Of a DNA stretch of 64,000 nt, positions 48,668 to 56,573 are shown piece after piece (position 1 is the first letter of the stretch; the number at the start of each line of letters is the position of its first letter). The stretch lies in NCBI RefSeq assembly GCF_900240945.1, contig NZ_OESG01000013.1:1526887-1590886 (forward strand), in the 5' to 3' direction. The notes under the pieces are model-generated. The model ran no database searches. It had not been told where the DNA came from and was given only the letters and a program-made list of their open reading frames with translations. The position numbers and the translations under genes are program-made. Origin of the DNA: Mycobacterium sp. 3519A (GTDB taxonomy: Bacteria > Actinomycetota > Actinomycetes > Mycobacteriales > Mycobacteriaceae).

Positions 48668-49507
48668 TCACACGTGCGGTTTGAACGTATAGGTCTCGCC
48701 ATGCGCGAGGTAGACGAATTCGGTGCTGGCCGTTGAGGTCTGGGCGGCCTTCTTGAAGTCGTCGAGTCCCGACAGGAAGACCGAGAAGTCGTTGTAGTGG
48801 ATCGGGATGGCGGTCTTCGGTTTCGTGATCTCGACAGCCTTGACTCCCTGCTCGCCGGTCATCGTGACAACGGTGACCAGGAAAGTGGTGCCACCGGTGT
48901 GAACCAGACCGAGGTCGATGTCGGGGTACCGGCGCGGGATCTCCTCGAGGCTGTCGACGAGCATCGTGTCACCGGTGATGTAGAGCCGGTACAGCTGATC
49001 GGAGCCCCTGCTGAAGTCGAGCAGGTGCCCGTTGACGGGCATCAACAGCCCGTCGACTTCCTCCTCGGTGGCGTGCTTGGCCGGCATGGCGGTGATGGTC
49101 AACGTGGCGTCGCCCTTGTGCACCACGAGCGATTCCCAGGTGCCGAGGGCATGGCCCTGTTCGAAGCCGAGACCGCTGAGCTTCTCCACTGCGTCGGCCG
49201 TCGAGACGATCGGCAGGTTCTTGTCGAGCTCCTGCGCGGCGACGTCGTCGAAATGATCGCCGTGGTAGTGCGACAAGACGACCAGATCGATCGGCGGCAG
49301 GTCAGCGATCTGGCAGGCGGGCTCGACCTCGCGTCGAGCCCAGACGCCGTGACCGAGATAGACGTGTTCGCCCTTGTGGAGGAACGCGGGATCGGTCAGG
49401 ATCGTCAGTCCGCCGAACCGGATCAAGGTGGTGGCGTTACCGATGAAATACACCTCGCCCTGATCGAAATCCGCTGCTGCACTGCCTGTTAGCTCTAGAA
49501 CATTCAT
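48668..49507 (-). CDS. Metallo-beta-lactamase-fold hydrolase (UlaG-like)
   Basis: A 279-residue metal-dependent hydrolase. The metal motif is SHYHGDHFDD; other ligands lie in MPAKHAT, ITGDTML and AIPIHYND. The layout follows the UlaG/YtnP-like lactonase group (UPF0173 type). ATG at 49507 with AAGGAGAGCC before it. It is 32 bp downstream of the sulfite-oxidase-like gene on the same strand and probably co-transcribed. Substrate not known. Confidence 0.88.
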   Translation of the reverse strand: MNVLELTGSAAADFDQGEVYFIGNATTLIRFGGLTILTDPAFLHKGEHVYLGHGVWARREVEPACQIADLPPIDLVVLSHYHGDHFDDVAAQELDKNLPIVSTADAVEKLSGLGFEQGHALGTWESLVVHKGDATLTITAMPAKHATEEEVDGLLMPVNGHLLDFSRGSDQLYRLYITGDTMLVDSLEEIPRRYPDIDLGLVHTGGTTFLVTVVTMTGEQGVKAVEITKPKTAIPIHYNDFSVFLSGLDDFKKAAQTSTASTEFVYLAHGETYTFKPHV

Positions 49508-49539
49508 CTTCGGCTCTCCTTGAGGGTGGCGCGCGACCG

Positions 49540-50670
49540 TTACGCGTTTTCCGGTTCGGGATCGAGATGCCGCGACCCCGATGTGGTCCCGACGGTCAGT
49601 TCGATGCGGGCCCAGGCATGGTTGCCGTACCCGCGCGGATTCCACAACGAGGCCGCGGACTCCGGCTGAAGCAGGCCGGTGTCGTCCCAGGCCCGCGCGA
49701 TGACGCTCAATGGTCCGGGCTTCGCGTCCACGGTGAGCGACCAGGGCCGCCACGCCCACTGGCTTGGCGCGCGATGAAGGTTGGCCTGCTGCCAGCTTTG
49801 CCCGCCGTCAATGGAGACGTCGACTCGTGCGACGCTGTGGCCGTCGCTGGCGATCCCGTACCCCCGGATGGTCAGCGGACCGGGCGCGACCTGATCACCG
49901 TCGTCGGGAACCAGGATGTCGCAGTTGAGTTCGAGCGTGGACAGCGAAATACCCTCGCCCGGTCCCGCGGTATCGGCGTCCGCCTCGGGTGGCAGGATCC
50001 GGTAATCGAGGGCCTGAAAGTAGTTCTGCGACGGGATGGATTGCACCGTGATCGCGGTGACCCATTTGACGCTGCGGGCGCCGATGTATCCGGGGACGAC
50101 GACGCGCACAGGTCCGCCGTGGGCGCGCGGTAGCGCTTGGCCATTCATCTGCCAGGCCAGCAGCACCTCGTCGGACATCGCCTTCCGCAGCGGGATGGAG
50201 CCGCCAAAGGACTGCACGGGCCGGGCCTCCTGCGCGACGTCCGGCGCTTCGAACGCCACATGCAGGCCGTCATCGTGATGGACGCCGGCCGCACGCAGGA
50301 TGTCCGACAGCCGGACGCCGCGCCACTCGGCGGTGGAGATCGCACCGCGATCCCAGGGCGCCTTGCCGGGTATCGGCCGCACGCGCAGCAGCTCCGCGCG
50401 CCGGTTGCCCGCACACGCCAGCGTGGCTATCACCCAGTGTTGAGCAAATCGGGTGGTCAGGTCCTGGTAGTCCAAAGTCAGCGGCTTGTCGACCAGGCCG
50501 TCGACGGTCAGCTGCCACTCATCGATGGCGATGTCTGGAAAGGGGCCGTGATTGCGGCCGTAGAACGCGTCCACCGGAGTGATCTCACTGCTCGCCAACG
50601 CCGAGGGTGGCGGCTCGGCGTTGTACGGCAGTTGGCTGCGCACAATCATGTCGTCGCGCTTATTCCACAT
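49540..50670 (-). CDS. Sulfite-oxidase-family molybdopterin enzyme
   Basis: A 376-residue molybdenum-cofactor oxidoreductase of the SUOX fold. The Mo-ligating Cys is in LACAGNRRAELL, and cofactor contacts include HGGPVRVVVPGYIGARSVKW. The last 130 residues form the immunoglobulin-like dimerisation domain (VARVDVSIDGGQSW and WARIELTVG). No heme domain and no Tat signal are visible, so it is probably cytosolic. ATG at 50670 is preferred over a TTG twelve codons upstream. Substrate is not certain: sulfite or an S-/N-oxide. Confidence 0.88.
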   Translation of the reverse strand: MWNKRDDMIVRSQLPYNAEPPPSALASSEITPVDAFYGRNHGPFPDIAIDEWQLTVDGLVDKPLTLDYQDLTTRFAQHWVIATLACAGNRRAELLRVRPIPGKAPWDRGAISTAEWRGVRLSDILRAAGVHHDDGLHVAFEAPDVAQEARPVQSFGGSIPLRKAMSDEVLLAWQMNGQALPRAHGGPVRVVVPGYIGARSVKWVTAITVQSIPSQNYFQALDYRILPPEADADTAGPGEGISLSTLELNCDILVPDDGDQVAPGPLTIRGYGIASDGHSVARVDVSIDGGQSWQQANLHRAPSQWAWRPWSLTVDAKPGPLSVIARAWDDTGLLQPESAASLWNPRGYGNHAWARIELTVGTTSGSRHLDPEPENA

Positions 50671-50865
50671 CTGCGCACCCCGCGTCCGGAGTGCTTGCAA
50701 CCACAAGGAATTCGCTCAACATCGCGCACCGTGCCCGGCAGCTTGGTGGGAATTCCCCGCACCGCGCAGGGGAGGGGACGCGGTAGGCGGGCTTCCCACC
50801 ATTGCCGGAAATCGGGTGTTCATCTCGGAGGACCTTTCTTGTTTGTCGATCTGACGGTCGGACGG

Positions 50866-51516
50866 CTATTCAGGCCAGGAGCTGTTGAGGATGACGTCGA
50901 CGAAGTCGTCGGGGACGAAGGCTGGGTCGTAGTGCTGCAGTACGTCAGCGTTCATGACGCCAAAGGTGGTGTGCGGCCGGTGTTTTAGCCCATTGTTCAA
51001 GGCAGCGAGGAAGCTGCGTTTGAAATCCGGGCGCGGGTGCGCAGTGGTGATGGCTGCGATCGCGTCTGAAGAAAGCTGGTCGCGGCCGACGCCGACCACG
51101 TCGGTCTCGACGCCGGCCTTGACCAGAGCGATTTCGGGTTCCAGGAACTGCGTCACCCCGGGGGTGGTGTGCAACGCGATACTCAGCCACACCTTGTGGA
51201 CGGCAGCGCTGTCGACGCCGCGGTGCAGCAGGAAGTCCCGCGCCGCGTTGGCGCCGTCGACTTCGAAGCGCAGCATGGAGGAGCGGTAGCGCCGGGTGAG
51301 GCCGAAGTCGTGGAACATCGCCCCGGCGTAGAGCAGTTCGGCATCTGGCTGCAGGCCGAGGCGACGGGCCTGCAGCGCGGCGAACAGATACACCCTGCGG
51401 GAGTGGTCGAACAGCACGTCGTCTTCGGAGTTGCGAATGAACTCAGTCACTTCGCGCGCCAGTGCGGTGTCGGGGATCGCCACGCCTGCAATGGTTTGGG
51501 GCGACTGAGGGGCCAT
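50866..51516 (-). CDS. HD-domain protein, cyanamide-hydratase-like
   Basis: A 216-residue HD-domain metalloprotein. Metal residues H39 (DHSRRVYLFAA) and H69-D70 (GAMFHDFGLT) are visible, with the following block FEVDGANAARDFL that is typical of the cyanamide hydratase-like (Ddi2) subgroup. ATG at 51516 with AAGGAGAG upstream. It is divergent from a GlxA-type regulator, often linked to nitrile or isonitrile metabolism. The activity is inferred only from subgroup features. Confidence 0.82.
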   Translation of the reverse strand: MAPQSPQTIAGVAIPDTALAREVTEFIRNSEDDVLFDHSRRVYLFAALQARRLGLQPDAELLYAGAMFHDFGLTRRYRSSMLRFEVDGANAARDFLLHRGVDSAAVHKVWLSIALHTTPGVTQFLEPEIALVKAGVETDVVGVGRDQLSSDAIAAITTAHPRPDFKRSFLAALNNGLKHRPHTTFGVMNADVLQHYDPAFVPDDFVDVILNSSWPE

Positions 51517-51616
51517 GGTCAACTCTCCTTGGGTGGGGCTACATCTACAACTCTGTGCCGATTCAGCTTCACGGACCCACGGCTATTGGGACCTCTTGCC
51601 CTCAAAAAGGGACACA

Positions 51617-52642
51617 ATGGGATACGTGGTGCAAGCCGATGCGCGTTCGCGGGTAGTGGTGGTCGTCGTTTTCGACGGGGTGACGCTGTTGGACGTCGCG
51701 GGAGCGGCGGAAGTTTTCGCCGAAGCCAACCGCTTCGGCGCGGACTATCAGCTCAGGATCGCGTCGGTGGATGGCCGCGATGTGACGACGTCGATCGGAA
51801 CCCGGCTTGGTGTCACAGACAGCCTGTGGTCCATAGAAATTGCCGATACCGTGCTGGTCGCCGGCAGTGACAATCTGCCCGCGCGGGCGATCGATCCCAC
51901 GCTGGTCGCTGCCGTCAAAGCGGTGGCCGGTCGGACCCGGCGTCTGGCGTCCGTCTGCACGGGGTCGTTCATCCTCGCGCAGGCCGGTCTGCTGAATGGT
52001 CGGCGTGCCACGACGCACTGGCACGAAACCCGGATACTCGCCAGGGCCTTTCCCGAAATCACCGTCGAGCCAGACGCGATCTTCGTCCGTGACGGTGATG
52101 TCTTCACGTCGGCCGGGGTGTCGTCGGGGATTGACCTCGCGCTCGCTCTGGTCGAACAGGATTGCGGCACCGACCTCGTCCGCGACGTGGCCCGCTGGTT
52201 GGTCGTATATCTGAAACGCGCAGGGGGACAATCACAATTCTCGACGCTGGTCGAGGCAAGTCCGCCGCCACAGTCCGCGCTGCGGGCGATCACCGATGCG
52301 ATCGCGTGCGACCCTGCGGCGGACCACAGTGTGAAAAACCTTGCCGCGCGGGCATCTCTGAGCACGCGTCAGTTGACACGGTTGTTTCGATCCGAACTCG
52401 GAACAACCCCAGCCAGTTACGTCGAACTGGCCCGAATCGACGCCGCCCGCTCCGCGCTTGACGCAGGCCGCACCGTCTCTGAGACCGCGCATCTCGCAGG
52501 CTTCGGCAGCACCGAGAGCCTCCGGCGCGCATTCATCGCCCACCTCGGCCTCTCGCCAAGGGCCTATCGGGACAGATTCCGCACCGCCGCCCGCGACGGC
52601 GAGTCCGGCAGTCTGACGGAATCTGGGAACGAAACCGTCTGA
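51617..52642 (+). CDS. GlxA-type AraC-family regulator (DJ-1/PfpI plus HTH)
   Basis: A 341-residue regulator. N-terminal DJ-1/PfpI-like domain (VVVFDGVTLLDVAGAAEVF; elbow Cys in ASVCTGSFILA) and C-terminal AraC DNA-binding domain (NLAARASLSTRQLTRLF, then SETAHLAGFGSTESLRRAF and LGLSPRAYRDRF). It is divergent from the HD-domain gene across 100 bp and likely controls it. The elbow Cys is kept, but regulators of this class usually bind rather than hydrolyse ligands. Confidence 0.9.
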   Translation: MGYVVQADARSRVVVVVVFDGVTLLDVAGAAEVFAEANRFGADYQLRIASVDGRDVTTSIGTRLGVTDSLWSIEIADTVLVAGSDNLPARAIDPTLVAAVKAVAGRTRRLASVCTGSFILAQAGLLNGRRATTHWHETRILARAFPEITVEPDAIFVRDGDVFTSAGVSSGIDLALALVEQDCGTDLVRDVARWLVVYLKRAGGQSQFSTLVEASPPPQSALRAITDAIACDPAADHSVKNLAARASLSTRQLTRLFRSELGTTPASYVELARIDAARSALDAGRTVSETAHLAGFGSTESLRRAFIAHLGLSPRAYRDRFRTAARDGESGSLTESGNETV

Positions 52643-52662
52643 AGTGACCGAGATCTCGTCGA

Positions 52663-54198
52663 TTAGTTCTGCTGCTGGGTGCGGATGAGGTCCGCGGCGC
52701 GTTCGGCGATGCCGTAGACGGTTGCGGCGGTGTTGGCCGTGACTATCGAGGGCATCACCGAAGCGTCGGCCACCCGCAAGCTTGTAATGCCACGCACCCG
52801 CAACTGCGGATCGACGACAGCCATCTCGTCGCCGCCTATCCGGCACGTGCCCACGTAGTGGAAGTAGCACCGCAAGCTGAGCCGAAGGTATTCGTCCAAT
52901 GCGTCGTCGGCGTCGTCGACGTGCGGTCCTGGATGGACTTCTGTGCCGCGCCACGAACCAAGAGCAGCGCCTTCGCCGATTCGGCGGGCCAACCGTAGGC
53001 CCTCGCGCATGGTCGCGACATCACGCGCGTCGGCCAGGTAATTGGGGTCCACGTGCGGCAGCGTGTCGGCGTCTGGGCCTGCGAGCCGTACGTTGCCGCG
53101 GCTGTGCGGGTTGATGGCCGAGAACAGGATGGAGTAGCCATGCTCGGGTGTCGGCAGCGTCGGCACAGGCACCGGCAGGCTGTGGAGCACGAATTGCAGG
53201 TCGGGGCTGTCCATCTCGACGCTGGTGCGGATGAAACCCATTGCTTCACCCGATGCGTTGGCCGGAATCGACGGAACGGGCCGACTGGACTGGTAGGTCA
53301 CGGAAGCCAGCGGGTGGTCCTGCAGGTTGGCACCGACTCCGGGTAGCTCGAGCACGGGTTCCACACCCACTGCACGCAGGTGCTCGCTCGCGCCGATGCC
53401 GGACAACAGAAGCAACTGTGCCGACCCGATAGCTCCCGCCGCGAGCACGATTTCGCCGGTGCAGTCCACCGTTGCCGTGGTCGCACCGGCGCTGAACTCA
53501 ACACGGGCGGCACGTCCGTCGACCACCACCACACGGCGCACCAACGCGTCGGTTACCACCTCGAGGTTCGACCGCTCCGTTGCCGGGGCGAGGTATGCGT
53601 CGGCGGCGCTCTGGCGCGCACCGTTCACGATGTTGAAATCCGGCCAGCCGAAGCCGATTTCAAGACCACTGCTGAGGTCGCCGGCCCGTCGGCAACCGGC
53701 TTCGACGGCGGCCTCCACCGCGGCGGCGATCATCGGATTAGGGGTAGGCGGGGTGCCTACGATCAGCGGGCCGTCGACTCCGCGGACAGCCGGGTCACCG
53801 TTCGTGGCAGTCTCCGAGCGCCGGAAGTAAGGCAACAGATCGTCGAAGCCCCACCCCAGTGCGCCGCGTCGCGTCCACGCGTCGTAGCCGGCGTGGTGAC
53901 CGCGCACGAAGACGAGGCCGTTGATGCACGACGAACCACCAAGGCCACGACCGCGAGGTGTTGCGACTCGCGTACCGGTGAAGGCATTGACCGCACCACT
54001 GTCACCCCAGACAGCAACGCTTTCAAGCAATGACAACCACGCCGCAGGCACTGCCATGGCTTCCAATGGCTCTCGGGGGCCTGCCTCGATCAATAGGACA
54101 TGAACGGTCGGGTCTTCGGACAGCCGCGCTGCCAATACGCAACCCGCCGTTCCGCCGCCCACCACGATGTAGTCATAACTCTGCCGTGTCGGCTCCAC
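52663..54198 (-). CDS. GMC-family FAD oxidoreductase
   Basis: A 511-residue alcohol or choline dehydrogenase-like enzyme. FAD motif VVGGGTAGCVLAARLSE, GMC signature 1 GRGLGGSSCINGLVFVRG, signature 2 GAIGSAQLLLLSGIG, catalytic His in FHYVGTCRIGG and Asn in TANTAATVYGIAERAA. The GTG at 54198 (then GAGCCGACAC) gives a start close to the FAD strand; in-frame ATG at 54288 and a still longer frame exist, so the N-terminus is uncertain. Stands alone, convergent with the GlxA-type regulator. Confidence 0.88.
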   Translation of the reverse strand: MEPTRQSYDYIVVGGGTAGCVLAARLSEDPTVHVLLIEAGPREPLEAMAVPAAWLSLLESVAVWGDSGAVNAFTGTRVATPRGRGLGGSSCINGLVFVRGHHAGYDAWTRRGALGWGFDDLLPYFRRSETATNGDPAVRGVDGPLIVGTPPTPNPMIAAAVEAAVEAGCRRAGDLSSGLEIGFGWPDFNIVNGARQSAADAYLAPATERSNLEVVTDALVRRVVVVDGRAARVEFSAGATTATVDCTGEIVLAAGAIGSAQLLLLSGIGASEHLRAVGVEPVLELPGVGANLQDHPLASVTYQSSRPVPSIPANASGEAMGFIRTSVEMDSPDLQFVLHSLPVPVPTLPTPEHGYSILFSAINPHSRGNVRLAGPDADTLPHVDPNYLADARDVATMREGLRLARRIGEGAALGSWRGTEVHPGPHVDDADDALDEYLRLSLRCYFHYVGTCRIGGDEMAVVDPQLRVRGITSLRVADASVMPSIVTANTAATVYGIAERAADLIRTQQQN

Positions 54199-54715
54199 AG
54201 GAGGCGCTCCGTCTCTGATCGTTCGTGGCCCTGGTTTCCGGGCATATTTCACCTGTATGGAAGTAACGCGAATATGTCGGTACCCCATCTGTTGGGGACC
54301 GTGTTCCTCGTCACTGTTTCCGGCCAGCGACATGCCGTTGTCGATGGCGGAGCGCGGCCCTCATGGTTCGCTGGGCACCCTTGAATCGACCGCGGGTGGG
54401 TTCACGGATATCGCATGAAATGCAGTGATGGGCGGCGTGATTCGGTTCGATCGTCGGACCCGTGGGCTATCCGACAGGTCCTGTCGTGCCCCTTCGCGGT
54501 GGATCTGAAAGCGATGGGCGCCGCAGGGCTTTGACCGCCAATCGATGTTCGCAGCCGCCCCATTTTCGCGTTAGTCTCGGTAACGTGAAAGTCTCGGCCG
54601 CCGCCGTGCTCCGGACGTGCCGGGGAACCAGAAGATGCTTGCGCACACGACATTCCATGAGTCGGAGGGGTTCGTCCCTGCTCCGGCCTATCTCCCTTGA
54701 AAGAAGGACGTCCCC
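54199..54715. other. Non-coding divergent region between GMC and FAD-oxidase genes
   Basis: About 517 bp without a supported gene. One hairpin is visible: CGGT-A-CCCC with GGGGACCG (54277-54285 and 54293-54300). If the GMC protein begins at 54288 or further upstream, part of this region is coding. No known operator was recognised. Confidence 0.5.
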
Positions 54716-56116
54716 ATGTCTTTCAACGATTCGTCCCTTCCACCGGTACAGCGAGAGGAGGCCGACGCCCTCGCGGCGGCAGTGGCAGGCCAGGTTCTGC
54801 TGCCGGGTGACGCGGGATACGACGACGAACGCGCCGTCTTCAACCTGAATCACGAACTGGCGCCCGCGGTAATCGTGGTCGCACAGAACACCTCCGACGT
54901 CCAGGCGGCGGTCACGTTCGCGGCGGCACAACACCGGCCGGTCCTGGTGAAGACCACCGGCCACCAGATCGTCGGCACAGCGCGCGGCGCCGTGCTGATC
55001 ACGACGCACCGGATGAGTGAGGTCACCATCGACACCGTCCGTCGTACGGCCAGAGTTGGCGCCGGAACGATCTGGGCGGATGTGGTGCAGAAGGCGGCCG
55101 AAGTGGGGCTGGCACCGCTGAACGGGTCGAATCCCACGGTAGGGGTCATCGGGTACACCCTGGGCGGCGGTCTCAGCCCCACCCTTGGCCGCTCTCACGG
55201 GTACGCCGCAGATCACGTGCGCGCAGTCGACTTGGTGACCGCGGACGGCGAACTGCGGCATATCGACGCGGATTCGGACCTCGAATTGTTCTGGGCGCTG
55301 CGCGGCGGCAAGGGCAACTTCGGAGTCGTCACGGCGCTGGAATTCGACCTGTTCGCGGTGCCCCGCCTCTACGGTGGCGCGCTCTACTTCCCAGGGGAGC
55401 GCATGGCGGACGTCCTGCGAGTCTGGACCGCGTGGCACCCGACCACGCCGGAGACCATGATCTCTTCGTTCGCCGCGCTGCGCCTTCCGCCGCTGCCCGA
55501 AATACCCGAACCGCTGCGCGATGCGTTCACCGTGTCGCTACGGATCGCCTACACGGGAACGGTCGAGGATGGCGAACGGATGATTGCGCCGCTGCGGGCG
55601 ATAGGTCCGGCGGTCCTGGACACCGTCGCGGACATGCCGTACGCCGACGTCGCGTCGATCCACAGCGAGCCGACCGACCCATTGCCTTACTACGAGCGCA
55701 GCATCACGCTGCGGGAGTTCCCCGAGAAGGCACAGGACAAATTGGTCGATCTCGTCGGCGCGGACTCCGACACCACTCTGTGGATCGCCGAGCTGCGTGC
55801 CCTTGGCGGCGCCTGGGACCGGCAGCCGGCGGTGCCCAACGCGGTGGCGACAAGGGGGCTGCCGTACGTCCTGCTTGGCGTCGAAGTCGGTCCACTGTCA
55901 GAGGAGCAGCGGCTCAAAGAGTCGATCGCCGGGCTGCTCGACGGCATGGCGCCGTGGCAGGGCGACCGGCGGGTGGTCAACAACCTCGCCCCCGAAGAGG
56001 CGGCCGATGCCATCGCCATCTACGGGCCGCAACGCTATGCGCGGCTCGCCGCCGTCAAGAAGACGTACGACCCGACGAATATGTTCCGCCTCAACCACAA
56101 CGTCGTGCCCGCATAG
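54716..56116 (+). CDS. FAD-linked oxidase, berberine-bridge-enzyme type
   Basis: A 466-residue oxidase with the FAD_binding_4 domain (residues 30-200): KTTGHQIVG holds the His at the site used for covalent FAD attachment, NPTVGVIGYTLGGGLSPTLGRSHGYAADHV is the family core, and RGGKGNFGVV follows. The C-terminus ends with the BBE domain (YGPQRYARLAAVKKTYDPTNMFRLNHNV). Ribosome site AGAAAGAAGG. Such enzymes oxidise alcohols, sugars or amines with oxygen or other acceptors. No signal peptide is seen. Substrate not known. Confidence 0.88.
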   Translation: MSFNDSSLPPVQREEADALAAAVAGQVLLPGDAGYDDERAVFNLNHELAPAVIVVAQNTSDVQAAVTFAAAQHRPVLVKTTGHQIVGTARGAVLITTHRMSEVTIDTVRRTARVGAGTIWADVVQKAAEVGLAPLNGSNPTVGVIGYTLGGGLSPTLGRSHGYAADHVRAVDLVTADGELRHIDADSDLELFWALRGGKGNFGVVTALEFDLFAVPRLYGGALYFPGERMADVLRVWTAWHPTTPETMISSFAALRLPPLPEIPEPLRDAFTVSLRIAYTGTVEDGERMIAPLRAIGPAVLDTVADMPYADVASIHSEPTDPLPYYERSITLREFPEKAQDKLVDLVGADSDTTLWIAELRALGGAWDRQPAVPNAVATRGLPYVLLGVEVGPLSEEQRLKESIAGLLDGMAPWQGDRRVVNNLAPEEAADAIAIYGPQRYARLAAVKKTYDPTNMFRLNHNVVPA

Positions 56117-56153
56117 CTGTTTTCAGTTGCGGTACATACGGGTTGAGTCACGG

Positions 56154-56573
56154 GTGCTGCGGCATTGGATGGCCCTGGCGGCGGTGCTGGTCGTCGCGGT
56201 GGCGGGATTCGCGGTGTATCGGCTGAACGGGATTTTCGGCTCGAAGGACGTCACCTCTACCCCGAGCGGGGCGGCCAATGAGATTCACCCGTTCAACCCC
56301 AAGCATGTGGTGATGGAGGTGTTCGGTCCGCCGGGCGCGGTCGCGACCATCACGTATACCGATGTCAACGCCCAACCGCAGCGGGTCGACAATGCGACGC
56401 TGCCGTGGGCCTATGACACGACCACCACCCAGCCGGCGGTGTTCGTCAACGTGTCTGCCCAGGGCGACAGTGACTCGTTGGGCTGCCGGATCAAGATTGA
56501 CGACGTCGTCAAGGACGAGAGAACGGTCAACGCGTTGAACGCCTTCACTTACTGCTTGGACAAGTCCGGATGA
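56154..56573 (+). CDS. mmpS: MmpS-family accessory protein
   Basis: A 139-residue MmpS protein with one N-terminal membrane helix (MALAAVLVVAVAGFAVYRL) and a periplasmic beta domain (VVMEVFGPPGAVATITYTD, then LPWAYD and GCRIKIDDVVKDE). MmpS proteins assist MmpL exporters, for example in siderophore or glycolipid export. GTG at 56154 gives the standard length; an in-frame ATG at 56169 would cut into the start of the helix. It overlaps mmpL by ATGA. Confidence 0.92.
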   Translation: MLRHWMALAAVLVVAVAGFAVYRLNGIFGSKDVTSTPSGAANEIHPFNPKHVVMEVFGPPGAVATITYTDVNAQPQRVDNATLPWAYDTTTTQPAVFVNVSAQGDSDSLGCRIKIDDVVKDERTVNALNAFTYCLDKSG